This document shows positions 18,930 to 27,611 of a stretch of DNA of 64,000 bases, piece by piece. The stretch is from the NCBI RefSeq assembly GCF_900116545.1, contig NZ_FPCK01000002.1, positions 654,343 to 718,342 of the forward strand, in the 5' to 3' direction. How positions within the stretch are numbered: the stretch's first letter is position 1; each line of letters starts with the position of its first letter. The notes under the pieces were generated by a model. It saw only the letters and a list, made by a program, of their open reading frames with translations, was not told the DNA's origin and did no database searches. The DNA is from Devosia crocina (GTDB taxonomy: Bacteria > Pseudomonadota > Alphaproteobacteria > Rhizobiales > Devosiaceae). The position numbers were made by a program, and so were the translations under genes.

Positions 18930-19340
18930 TCACTTTCCCAGAAACTCCGGCCCGAAACTATGGGGCAAAAGTTGTCCCAGCGTCTGGATCAGCGGTTCGC
19001 CATCCACCCCATGAGATACCACCTCCACATCGAGGTCGGCAAATTCGCGGATGCGCTGGCGGCAGCCGCCGCAGGGGGTGACGGGCATTGTGCCGGGGCC
19101 GGTGACATAGATGCGCTTGATGCGGGTGCCGCCGCCGGCAATCATCGCCGCGATTGCACTCGGCTCGGCACAATTGCCCACCGGATAAGCGGCGTTTTCG
19201 ACATTGCAGCCGGAATAGATCTTGCCATCATCGGCAAGGATGGCGGCCCCGACCTGAAAATTGGAGTAAGGCGCATAAGCCCGGGCGCGAACGGCCTCCG
19301 CGGCGGCGAAGAGGGTTTTGTCGACTGTGGTCATATTCAT
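18930..19340 (-). CDS. cdd: Cytidine deaminase
   Basis: Zinc enzyme deaminating cytidine and deoxycytidine to (deoxy)uridine. About 136 residues, the small homotetrameric type. Zinc ligands and the catalytic Glu are visible in NCAEPSAIAAMI (Cys-Ala-Glu) and PCGGCRQRIREF (two Cys). YAPYSNFQVGAAI is the usual N-terminal signature. ATG at 19340 has a strong GGAGGAG site; the longer frame to 19433 runs through a repeat and is rejected. It is first of the catabolic genes after the transporter genes. Confidence 0.95.
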   Translation of the reverse strand: MNMTTVDKTLFAAAEAVRARAYAPYSNFQVGAAILADDGKIYSGCNVENAAYPVGNCAEPSAIAAMIAGGGTRIKRIYVTGPGTMPVTPCGGCRQRIREFADLDVEVVSHGVDGEPLIQTLGQLLPHSFGPEFLGK

Positions 19341-19350
19341 CGTTCTCCTC

Positions 19351-19502
19351 CCTCCCTTCTCCCCTGAGGGGAGAAGGTGGCCCGAAGGGCCGGATGAGGG
19401 GTTCAGATCAGGATCGAGCCGCATCGCTTTCACCCCTTACCCCAGCTTTACCAGGTCGCTGCGCTCCCGGCGGTGCTACCCTCTCCCCTGAGGGGCGAGG
19501 GT
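19351..19502. repeat. Two diverged family B palindromes
   Basis: Between the last permease gene and cdd. One unit has TTCTCCCCTGAGGGGAGAAG followed by GGCCCGAAGGGCCGGATGAG; the second has CTGCGCTCCCGGCGGTGCTA with CTCTCCCCTGAGGGGCGAGG. The first pairing recurs exactly near 56638-56690, in the polyol operon. Confidence 0.7.
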
Positions 19503-19508
19503 ACGGAG

Positions 19509-20474
19509 CTACCGCTCCTTGGTATAGGGCACGCCGCCGGCCTTTGGCCCTACGGCTTTGCCGATGAAGCCGGCGAGCAGCACGACGGTCAGCACATAAG
19601 GCAGCGCCTGGATGGCCTGAACCGGGATTTCCACGCCACCAAGCTGGGCGCCCTGGAGACGGATCTGCAAGGCATCGAGGAAGCCGAAAAGCAGGCAGGT
19701 GAACATGGCCGGCACCGGCTTCCACTTGGCAAAGATCAGCGCGGCGAGCGCGATATAGCCCTTGCCTGCGGTCATGTTGTTGCCGAAACCCGAGCCCTGC
19801 GCGATCGAGAAATACGCTCCGGCAAGGCCGCAAAGCAGGCCCGTGATGATGATTGCCTGATAGCGCTGCAGAACCACGGAAATGCCGGCCGTATCCACCG
19901 CCTTGGGGTTTTCGCCCACGGCGCGCAGCCGCAGCCCGAACCGGGTGCGGTAAAGCACGAAGGCGGTGACGGCCACCATGATGAAGCCGATATAAACGAG
20001 GATATAGTGGCCCGAAATCAGCTCGGCATAGATGGGGCCGATGATCGGCACACCCGCAAGCTCGTTGGCAAAAGGCAAGGTGATGGGTTCGAAGCGCCCC
20101 CCAGGCCCCAGCGGCGGAGTGCGTCCGCCTTGGGAAAACCAGGTCTGCCCCAGAAAGGTGGTCATGCCTGCCGCCAGCATGTTGATGGCGACGCCGGCGA
20201 TCAGCTGATTGCCCTTGAGCGTGATCGATGCGGCACCCTGCAGCAGGGTTGTTGCAAGCGACACGCCCATGCCGGCCATCAGCCCGAGCCAGGCCGAACC
20301 GGTGACTGCAGCCACGGCGCCCGCTGCGAAAGCTGCCGCCAGCATCTTGCCTTCGAGCCCGATATCGAAAATGCCGGCCCGTTCCGAATAAAGCCCAGCC
20401 AGACAGGCGAGCAGAAGCGGGGTCGACAGGCGGATCGTGGCATCGAGAATGGAGAGGATCGCAAACAGGTCCAT
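19509..20474 (-). CDS. Nucleoside ABC transporter permease 2 (BmpA-linked)
   Basis: Integral membrane component (321 residues, BPD_transp_2 / RbsC-like superfamily) of a nucleoside importer. About eight hydrophobic segments are visible. The family hallmark GIFDIGLEGKMLAAAFAAG lies near residues 32-50. It starts one base after the stop of the companion permease and both resemble YufQ/NupQ and YufP/NupP. It follows the pattern: binding protein, ATPase, permease, permease. Confidence 0.93.
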   Translation of the reverse strand: MDLFAILSILDATIRLSTPLLLACLAGLYSERAGIFDIGLEGKMLAAAFAAGAVAAVTGSAWLGLMAGMGVSLATTLLQGAASITLKGNQLIAGVAINMLAAGMTTFLGQTWFSQGGRTPPLGPGGRFEPITLPFANELAGVPIIGPIYAELISGHYILVYIGFIMVAVTAFVLYRTRFGLRLRAVGENPKAVDTAGISVVLQRYQAIIITGLLCGLAGAYFSIAQGSGFGNNMTAGKGYIALAALIFAKWKPVPAMFTCLLFGFLDALQIRLQGAQLGGVEIPVQAIQALPYVLTVVLLAGFIGKAVGPKAGGVPYTKER

Positions 20475-20475
20475 C

Positions 20476-21606
20476 TCAGCTCTCCGGCTTGGCGGTAGAG
20501 ACCGCGATAGCTTCGGTTTTCTGCTCGGGCCCCATCAACATGAAGGCGCGTTCGAGCGAAGGCCGGAAAAGCCCTTCCATGGCGCCGGTGAAGAGGATCA
20601 CGAGAGCCTGGATGACGACGATCATTTCGCGGGTGATGCCGGGAATGACGAATTGCAGCTCCTGCCCACCCTGATAGAGCGCTCCGAACAACAGAGCCGC
20701 CAAGGCGATGCCGATCGGATGGTTGCGGCCCATCAGCGCCACGGCAATGCCCACAAAGCCCGCGCCCGCCACATAGTCGAGCACGAGACGGTTCTGCACG
20801 CCCATGACTTCGTTGATCGCCACCATGCCGGCCAGCGCGCCAGAAATGGTCATGGTGATCATGATCATCCTGGAGTTGGATATGCCGGCATAGCGCGAGG
20901 CCGTCGGATTGGCGCCGAGCACGCGCATGGCATAGCCGAACTTGGTGTGCCAGATCAGGATATAGACCCCGATCAGCGCCGCGATGGCCACGACGATGGA
21001 CAGATTGACCGGCGAATAACCGAAAAAGCTCAGGAACTGGCGCAGCTGCGGCACGCGCCCGTCGACTGCGATGGTTGCCGATTCAGGAGCCATGGTCGTT
21101 GCGGGCTTGAGCACGCGGTTGACCATATAAACCATCAAAGCCGCGGCAATGAAGTTGAACATGATGGTGGTGATGACGACATGGCTGCCGCGCTTGGCCT
21201 GCAGCCAGCCGGGCACGAAGGCCCAGAAGCCACCCATGGCCCCTGCGGCGATGATGGCGGCGGGCATGGCGATGAGCCAATGGGTCTGGTCGAGCGCCAG
21301 CGCCACGACGATGGCCCCGAGCCCGGCGACATAGGCCTGCCCGTCCCCACCGATGTTGAAGAGCCCGGCATGGGCGGCGACCGCCACGGCAAGGCCGGTG
21401 AAGATGAAATTGGTCGCGTAGTAAAGGGTGTAGCCAAAGCCATCGCCATAGCCGAAGGCACCATAGATGATGACCTGGATGGCATGGAGCGGGTTTTCGC
21501 CGACAAAGAGCACGACGAGACCCGAAACGAGAAAGGCCATCAGGAGGTTGATGGCGGGCAAAAGGGCAATGTCGGCCCAGCGCGGAAGCGGTCTGCGGGC
21601 GCTCAT
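20476..21606 (-). CDS. Nucleoside ABC transporter permease 1 (BmpA-linked)
   Basis: Membrane permease of 376 residues in the BPD_transp_2 family. About ten hydrophobic segments run through the chain, including the conserved GLFNIGGDGQAYVAGLGAIV near residue 95 and LGANPTASRYAGISNSRMI later. Its ATG overlaps the stop of the ATPase gene (ATGA), so translation is coupled. With the second permease it should form the transmembrane channel of the importer. Confidence 0.93.
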   Translation of the reverse strand: MSARRPLPRWADIALLPAINLLMAFLVSGLVVLFVGENPLHAIQVIIYGAFGYGDGFGYTLYYATNFIFTGLAVAVAAHAGLFNIGGDGQAYVAGLGAIVVALALDQTHWLIAMPAAIIAAGAMGGFWAFVPGWLQAKRGSHVVITTIMFNFIAAALMVYMVNRVLKPATTMAPESATIAVDGRVPQLRQFLSFFGYSPVNLSIVVAIAALIGVYILIWHTKFGYAMRVLGANPTASRYAGISNSRMIMITMTISGALAGMVAINEVMGVQNRLVLDYVAGAGFVGIAVALMGRNHPIGIALAALLFGALYQGGQELQFVIPGITREMIVVIQALVILFTGAMEGLFRPSLERAFMLMGPEQKTEAIAVSTAKPES

Positions 21607-23231
21607 GGGAGGGGTCCCTGTTCGGCTATGCCGAGACCGCGCGGGGCAGTCTCCTTATTAATGCCGGCCATCATCAGGCCCAGTTCGCCCTCGGTGGCGG
21701 TGGCCGGATCGGCCTCGCCGACGATGACGCCATCGAACATGACGAGGATGCGGTCGGCCAGCGAGCGGATCTCGTCGAGTTCGACTGAAACGAGCAGGAT
21801 GGCCTTGCCCTCGTCGCGCATCTTGATGATTTCGTTGTGGATGAACTCGATGGCTCCGATATCAACGCCGCGCGTTGGCTGACCGATCACGAGCACATCG
21901 GGGTCCTGTTCCATTTCGCGTGCAAGAACGATCTTTTGCTGGTTACCGCCGGAAAACAGCGAACTCTTGAGATTGATATTGGCCGGCCGCACATCGAACA
22001 GCTTGACGTGATCGGCCGCGGCCTTTTTGGCGGCGGCGATATCAAGAAACGGTCCCGAGCCATAGGCGGGTTTGTCGTGATAGCCGAGGATTGCGTTTTC
22101 CCATTCGGCAAAGGTCGTCACGAGACCCATGCGCTGACGGTCTTCGGGCACGTGGGCAAGACCGGCCTTACGGGCGCGGGCTGCGCCATCGTCGCCTTCG
22201 AGCGCCAGCGGCTTGCCGTTGAGCACGACGGTGCCTGACTTCTGGTCGCGCATGCCGGTGATCGATTCAAGCAGCTCGGTCTGGCCATTGCCGGAAACGC
22301 CGGCGATGCCGACGATCTCGCCAGCACGAATGGCAAAGCTGACATCCTTGACGCGGGTAATGCCCATGTCGTCGGCGACTACTAGGTTCTGCACCTCAAG
22401 TAGGGTCTTGCCGGGATTGGCCGCGCTCTTGTCAACGCGCAGCAGCACCCGCCGGCCAACCATCAGTTCGGCCAGCTGTTCGGGACTGGTTTCGGCCGTC
22501 TTGACCGTTGCCACCATCTGGCCCTGACGCATGACCGAGACATTGTCGGTGATCGCCATGATTTCGCGCAGCTTGTGGGTGATCAGGATCACCGTCTTGC
22601 CCTGGTCGCGCAGGGTTTCGAGGACGCGAAAGAGGTCGTCCGCCTCTTTGGGGGTCAGAACCCCCGTGGGCTCGTCGAGAATAAGCGTTTCGGCGCCGCG
22701 ATAGAGCGCCTTGAGGATTTCGACGCGCTGCTGCTGACCAACGGAAACATCCTCGATGATGGCATCGGGATCGACTTCCAGATCATATTCCTGCTCGAGC
22801 CGGTTCAGCTCCTTGCGGGCGCGCGTCAGGCTGGGCTTGAGAAAACCCGAATCCTCGGCGCCGAGCACGACGTTTTCGAGGACAGAAAAATTGTCGACCA
22901 GCATGAAGTGCTGGTGCACCATGCCGATCCCCAGCGCCAGTGCGTGGCGGCTGTCGGCGATCTCCTGCACCTGCCCGTTGACGCGGATCGTGCCGCTATC
23001 GGCGGTATAGAAGCCGTAGAGAATGGACATGAGCGTTGACTTGCCCGCGCCGTTTTCCCCCACGATGCCGTGGATAGTGCCGCGCTGGACCCGGAGGTCG
23101 ATGTCCTTGTTGGCGTGAACTGCGCCGAACCGCTTGTTGATCTTTTCAAGTTCGATCGCCCAGCCGGCGGCCGGGGCGGCTGCAACGGTCGTGTCCGACC
23201 GTTGCGTGTTCATGGGGCCATCCTGGCTCAT
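21603..23231 (-). CDS. Nucleoside ABC transporter ATPase (double ABC domain)
   Basis: Cytoplasmic ATPase of 542 residues with two ABC domains, as in sugar and nucleoside importers of the RbsA/YufO class. The first domain has Walker A GENGAGKST (about residues 56-64), SVGQQQRVEILKALYRG and ILDEPTGVLT. The second has GVSGNGQTELLE, a diverged Walker A, FSGGNQQKIVLAREM and VIGQPTRGVD. ATG at 23231 starts 12 bases after bmpA; an internal ATG at 23213 has a better AGGA site and may be the true start. Confidence 0.93.
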   Translation of the reverse strand: MSQDGPMNTQRSDTTVAAAPAAGWAIELEKINKRFGAVHANKDIDLRVQRGTIHGIVGENGAGKSTLMSILYGFYTADSGTIRVNGQVQEIADSRHALALGIGMVHQHFMLVDNFSVLENVVLGAEDSGFLKPSLTRARKELNRLEQEYDLEVDPDAIIEDVSVGQQQRVEILKALYRGAETLILDEPTGVLTPKEADDLFRVLETLRDQGKTVILITHKLREIMAITDNVSVMRQGQMVATVKTAETSPEQLAELMVGRRVLLRVDKSAANPGKTLLEVQNLVVADDMGITRVKDVSFAIRAGEIVGIAGVSGNGQTELLESITGMRDQKSGTVVLNGKPLALEGDDGAARARKAGLAHVPEDRQRMGLVTTFAEWENAILGYHDKPAYGSGPFLDIAAAKKAAADHVKLFDVRPANINLKSSLFSGGNQQKIVLAREMEQDPDVLVIGQPTRGVDIGAIEFIHNEIIKMRDEGKAILLVSVELDEIRSLADRILVMFDGVIVGEADPATATEGELGLMMAGINKETAPRGLGIAEQGPLP

Positions 23232-23243
23232 CGGATCTCGCTT

Positions 23244-24248
23244 TTAGAGCGGGCAGGACGAGTCGGTGGTGTAGTCATGCACGGCGATCTCGCCAGCGAT
23301 GATCTTGGCCTTGTAGTCCTCGGCCGCTGCCGTCATCTCGTCGGTGATCAGTTCCTCGTTGAACTCGTCCACGGAATAGCCAACGCCATCTTCGGCAAGC
23401 CCAAGAATGGTCAGGCCGGGCTTGAACGTCGCATCGTCGGCTGCCTCGGTCAGGGCGTTCTGCACGGCCAGGTCGACGCGCTTGACCATGGAGGTCAGCA
23501 CCGAACCAGGCTGCATGTAGTTCTGGTTGCTATCGACGCCGATCGAGAACTTGCCGGCATCCTTGGCCGCCTGCAGCACGCCGATTCCCGAACCGCCGGC
23601 AGCGGCAAAGATCACGTCCGCGCCAGAGTCGATGGCCGCCTTGGTCAATTCGCCTGCCGTGACCGGATCGTTCCAGGCGGCCGGCGTCGTGCCGGTGTAG
23701 TTTTCGATCAGGTTGATGTCGGGATTGACCGCGCGGGCGCCCTGGGCATAGCCGCAATAGAACTTGTGGATCAGTGGAACGTCCATGCCACCGATAAAGG
23801 CGACGCTGCCGGTTTCCGACTTCATGGCAGCCAGCACGCCCACGAGGTAGGAGCCGGTGTGCTCGTCGAACAGGATCGACTGAACGTTGGGCGCATCGAC
23901 CACGGTGTCGAGCACGACGAAATTGGTGTCGGGGAATTCCGGTGCTACGGCGGTCAGGGCCGCGGTCCAGGAAAAGCCTGCCATGACGACCGGATTTGCA
24001 CCCTGGCCGGCGAAGCGGCGCAGGGCCTGCTCACGCTGGGCATCGTTCTGCAGTTCAAGATCGACGAAATTTCCGCCGGTTTCCGCCTTCCAGGCCTGGC
24101 CGCCGTTGTACGCCGCTTCGTTGAACGACTTGTCGAATTTGCCACCAAGATCATAGATCAGGGCGGGATCGGCGAAGGCGGTGCCAGCCATCACCGCGCT
24201 CAGAGCGATGCCGCCAGCCACTGCCTTGGTCAGGATCGAAAATTTCAT
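23244..24248 (-). CDS. BMP-family nucleoside-binding periplasmic protein
   Basis: Periplasmic solute-binding protein of 334 residues with a cleavable signal peptide (ends near GTAFA/DPA) and no lipobox. The body has the BMP family features ALIYDLGGKFDKSFNEAAYNG, DVIFAAAGGSGIGVLQAAKD and GVDSNQNYM. In this operon it should bind nucleosides for the double ATPase and two permeases. ATG at 24248 was chosen because the upstream frame to 24509 lacks signal-peptide features. Upstream at about 24300-24340 a TTGCGA and TATTTT pair could be a promoter, weakly supported. Confidence 0.93.
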   Translation of the reverse strand: MKFSILTKAVAGGIALSAVMAGTAFADPALIYDLGGKFDKSFNEAAYNGGQAWKAETGGNFVDLELQNDAQREQALRRFAGQGANPVVMAGFSWTAALTAVAPEFPDTNFVVLDTVVDAPNVQSILFDEHTGSYLVGVLAAMKSETGSVAFIGGMDVPLIHKFYCGYAQGARAVNPDINLIENYTGTTPAAWNDPVTAGELTKAAIDSGADVIFAAAGGSGIGVLQAAKDAGKFSIGVDSNQNYMQPGSVLTSMVKRVDLAVQNALTEAADDATFKPGLTILGLAEDGVGYSVDEFNEELITDEMTAAAEDYKAKIIAGEIAVHDYTTDSSCPL

Positions 24249-24411
24249 TGTTGTAGCTCCCTGTCTCGCTGCGGACCGGGAGACCCCTCGACGATCCGCA
24301 TGCGCTGAAGAGCGATAAAATAGTGCAATCACGGCCTTCGCAAGAGGGACCGCGCAAGATTTTTCCGGATGGTCAAAATCTGAGGTGGATTGGCGAACGC
24401 CCGGACGCTTC

Positions 24412-24534
24412 CTACCAGCGCGCCAGCATGGCCGTAAAGAGCTCCGCCAGATCCATGTCGGCATAAAGGACAACGAGAACGGCAGCGGCGGCAAGCATAT
24501 ATAGGGCAAGGCTATCGCGGGACTGACTGGACAT
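24412..24534 (-). CDS. Possible 40-residue single-pass membrane protein
   Basis: A short open frame upstream of the nucleoside transporter, read from ATG at 24534 to TAG. The peptide starts MSSQSRDSLALYMLAAAAVL, has one hydrophobic segment of about 14 residues (LYMLAAAAVLVVLYA) and an amphipathic end (DMDLAELFTAMLARW). No good ribosome site is visible. It is plausible as a small membrane peptide but unproven; the 24249-24654 gap otherwise holds the putative bmpA promoter and no other feature. Confidence 0.4.
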   Translation of the reverse strand: MSSQSRDSLALYMLAAAAVLVVLYADMDLAELFTAMLARW

Positions 24535-24654
24535 GTGCAATTCGACTTAAATTGTAGGGTCTGAAGCAGCAGTCTCTACAGGGTCACCCAGGGCGGGATT
24601 GTGGCCCCGAGGCGGCGCTTTGCGGCATGGTAAATGTTTGGTGAATAGGCGAAT

Positions 24655-25116
24655 TCACCCCTCGATCGGCGTCACTTCGATGCCGGCGGCCTTGCCCATG
24701 CGGGTAAAGAACCCGTCGATGATGCGCTGTGCCGAATTGCCGACCAGCGCTTTCCCGAGCTTCATGATCTGGCCCGAAGCGCCGCCATGTGCGGTAAAGG
24801 TCAGGATGGTCTCTTCGCCTGTTCCGAACAGGACGACATCGGCGCTGCCCTCGGCAAGACCCAGCATGCCGCCCTTGCCCCGCCCCGAAAGGGTGTAGCT
24901 TTCCGCCGGCACGATGTTGGACAGCGCCAGCTCGCCCTGAAAGGTAGGATGCATCAGCCCCAGATTGACCTTGATCTCGAGATCGAGCGTATCGGGGCCG
25001 GACCAGGCGATCAGATTGCAGCCGGGAATGGCGGCCTTGAGCATGTCCGGATCGTTGAGGACCTGCCAGACGCGCATGCGCGATGCGCCCATTCTGTAGC
25101 GTCCACCGAATTCCAT
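24655..25116 (-). CDS. CoxG/SRPBCC-family protein
   Basis: A 153-residue protein of the CoxG (carbon monoxide dehydrogenase subunit G) branch of the SRPBCC fold. It begins MEFGGRYRMGASRMRVWQVL and has MLKAAIPGCNLIAW, GELALSNIVPAESYTLSGRG and FFTRMGKA near the end. In cox clusters CoxG helps membrane anchoring of the enzyme; here no cox genes are near, so this may be a stand-alone relative. ATG at 25116 gives family length. Confidence 0.82.
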   Translation of the reverse strand: MEFGGRYRMGASRMRVWQVLNDPDMLKAAIPGCNLIAWSGPDTLDLEIKVNLGLMHPTFQGELALSNIVPAESYTLSGRGKGGMLGLAEGSADVVLFGTGEETILTFTAHGGASGQIMKLGKALVGNSAQRIIDGFFTRMGKAAGIEVTPIEG

Positions 25117-25357
25117 TCTGCTGTCTCCACCGAGCCCCCGTGAACCCACGTGTCTTTTGACCCGAGCGTCCCGTGCTGATCCTGTTTCGTTCACGCCGCC
25201 GGATGGCGCACTTTACGTGCGGCTTTTTCGCACCAATATGGACTAAATAGTTGCCCGGACGGGACGATGCAATTGTCAGCCGGGATCGCTCGGGCAATCT
25301 AGGGGTGAATGGCACCCGCCGGCAAATTCGTGCCGCATGATCCCAAGGGAGCAATGG

Positions 25358-26578
25358 ATGACCGACCAAGTGACCACCGCCACGCCGCAGGCCGCAGCCC
25401 CCGCCGTGACAGAGCGGCCGCTGCAATATCTGGACAAGGCGGTAAACGCGATCCGGGATCTCGGCATCTGGCCGGAAAACCAGGGCGAGCAGCCGATCAC
25501 CGGGCTCTTGAGCCAGATCACCGAACTCGACGAAACCCGCGTCATCCTGATCGGCCGGACCCTGAGCCAGGCCAGCGCCTTCAACGAAGTGGTGCGCGAA
25601 CAGGTCGCCGCGATGAAGATCGCCGAGCGCTACGAGGACATCACCAAGGGTTTTGATTCCATCCGCGACGATGCCAAGATGCTGGTCGACCAGCTGGAAG
25701 ACAACAAACTCGACTTCATGGAGCGCGTGTCCAATGCGTGGATGAAGGTGTCGCGCGGCGACATCGCCACCCGTTTCAACAAAATCCGCGACACCTATCT
25801 CGAGGTCACCCGCGATACCAAGGACCAGATCGACCGCGAGCAGACCATTCTCGAGGCCTATCGCGACTTCCGCGGCGCCCTCAAGCAATCCGAAGTGATG
25901 GCGCTTGAAGTGCTCGAAACCGCGGAACGGCATCTGGCGGAAAAAAAGAACGTCCTTCAGCGCGCCGCCGACGAACTGGCCGCTTATGCAGGCACGGTTC
26001 CGGCCGACCGCGCACGCCTCGAAATGGCCCGCGACGAGCGGCTGCGCGAGATGCAGAACGAGGAGAAGCGCTACCAGATCGCCAAGGACCTGTCGGACAA
26101 CCTGACGATTTCCTACAACACCTCGGAAGTGGTGATGGCGCGGCTGATGCAGACCACCAATGCCAAGGAGCGCGTCTACCAGCAGTCGATCTCGTTCTTC
26201 TCAACCAATGAGACGGTGCTGACGGCGCTTTCGGCCTCGTTTACCGGCATGTTCGGGCTGCATGAATCGACCGAAACGCTCAACGCCATGAAGGAAGGCA
26301 TGTCCAAGAGCCTCGAAACGCTCTCCGAGATCGGGGACAAGGTGCAGGAGCAGGCCGTGCGGGCCGGTTATGGACCGACCGTGAGGGCCGACGCCGTCAA
26401 GAAGCTCGTGGATTCCGTGGTCAACTTTCAGGAGCGCAGCCGCACCATCATCAACGAGATGCGTTTTGCCTCAACCAAGAACTCCGCCGAGATCCGCGAT
26501 GCGGTGGAAGATGGCAAGCGCCGCCTCGCAACCCTTGCAGCCGAGGGCAATGCCCTGCTGCTCGACACCAAGAACTGA
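25358..26578 (+). CDS. TelA-like helical protein, first gene of a three-gene module
   Basis: A 406-residue, mostly helical, soluble protein without a signal peptide. Order and motifs resemble the TelA (toxic anion resistance) family: a helical N-terminal half with long charged helices (about 60-250), then QQSISFFSTNETVLTALSAS (about 287-306), GMFGLHESTETLNAMKEGM and a C-terminal helix. This similarity is my recollection of the family and is weaker than typical members. ATG at 25358 has AAGGGAG six bases upstream. It is followed by two further genes on the same strand; role unknown. Confidence 0.72.
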   Translation: MTDQVTTATPQAAAPAVTERPLQYLDKAVNAIRDLGIWPENQGEQPITGLLSQITELDETRVILIGRTLSQASAFNEVVREQVAAMKIAERYEDITKGFDSIRDDAKMLVDQLEDNKLDFMERVSNAWMKVSRGDIATRFNKIRDTYLEVTRDTKDQIDREQTILEAYRDFRGALKQSEVMALEVLETAERHLAEKKNVLQRAADELAAYAGTVPADRARLEMARDERLREMQNEEKRYQIAKDLSDNLTISYNTSEVVMARLMQTTNAKERVYQQSISFFSTNETVLTALSASFTGMFGLHESTETLNAMKEGMSKSLETLSEIGDKVQEQAVRAGYGPTVRADAVKKLVDSVVNFQERSRTIINEMRFASTKNSAEIRDAVEDGKRRLATLAAEGNALLLDTKN

Positions 26579-26653
26579 TCGCATTGACCAATATCGACCA
26601 TCGGGACGGCCCTGCCGGCTGTCCCGGAACATGCATGAGGGGCCCGGCGCCGG

Positions 26654-27607
26654 GTGGAAGACCTGAGGATGAGTGACGTGACAGCCAGACCGGCTGCCCC
26701 CCTCGACGAAGTCATGCTCGCCATGGATGTGGTGGATACCCTGCGCCACCGGCAGGATCTGGTGGCACGGGAACTGGACGGCGCGGCGCGCGAGGCGCAG
26801 CTGATCGAGCGCCTGCGCGAAATCTACCGCCAGCAGGGTATCGAAGTACCCGACCATATCCTGCGCCAGGGGGTCGAGGCGCTGGCGGAAAGCCGTTTTG
26901 CCTATGATCCGCCTGCGCCGGGTTTCGGCACGACGCTGGCCCGGCTCTATGTCTCCCGCCGGCGCTGGGGCAAGCCCGTGCTGATCGCGCTGGCGGCCGC
27001 TCTGGCCTTGGCAATAGGCTATTTCGGCGTGGTGCAGCCTTTTCAGGAGGGGCAGGCCCACAATGCGCGGGTCGAGCTGACCGAAGGCCTTCCGGCGCAG
27101 ATGGATGCGCTCTACGAGACGATTTTCGAAGAAACCAAGGTGCAGCAGGCCGTCGTACAGGCCGACGCGCTCGTGACCCGCGGCAAAGCCTATGCTGCCG
27201 AAGGCAATCGTGCCGGTGCCGAAGATATCCTCATGCGCCTCACGGGCCTGCGCGACCAGCTCCGCCAGGAATATGTCGTCCGCGTCGTCAACCGGTCGGA
27301 TCAGCAATCCGGTTTCTGGACTTTTCCGGAAGTGAACACGGACGCCACCAATTACTATCTCGTGGTAGAAGCGGTGGATCCGGACGGCAATGTTCTCGAG
27401 CTTCCGATCCGCAACGAGGAAAGCGGCGAGGTCGAGACTGTGTCCATCTGGGGCCAGCGGGTGCCCGAGGCGGTCTATGCCGCCGTTGCCGCCGACAAGC
27501 GCGACGATGGCATTATCCAGGCCAATGAAGTCGGCCGCAAATCCGATGGTTTTCTGGAAGTTGAATATATCATGCCGGTTCTGGGCGGCGCTGTGACGCG
27601 GTGGTAA
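26654..27607 (+). CDS. Membrane-anchored protein of the TelA-like module (DUF6384-like)
   Basis: A 317-residue protein with an N-terminal cytoplasmic helical part (DEVMLAMDVVDTLRHRQDLV, about residues 15-34), one membrane segment near 117-133 (VLIALAAALALAIGYFGVV) and a C-terminal extracytoplasmic domain containing a helical pair and a beta-rich end (DQQSGFWTFPEVNTDATNYY). From memory it resembles DUF6384; not verified. Start is GTG at 26654 with GAGGGG upstream; the alternative ATG at 26669 has no good site. It ends four bases before the next start. Confidence 0.75.
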   Translation: MEDLRMSDVTARPAAPLDEVMLAMDVVDTLRHRQDLVARELDGAAREAQLIERLREIYRQQGIEVPDHILRQGVEALAESRFAYDPPAPGFGTTLARLYVSRRRWGKPVLIALAAALALAIGYFGVVQPFQEGQAHNARVELTEGLPAQMDALYETIFEETKVQQAVVQADALVTRGKAYAAEGNRAGAEDILMRLTGLRDQLRQEYVVRVVNRSDQQSGFWTFPEVNTDATNYYLVVEAVDPDGNVLELPIRNEESGEVETVSIWGQRVPEAVYAAVAADKRDDGIIQANEVGRKSDGFLEVEYIMPVLGGAVTRW

Positions 27608-27611
27608 CGAC

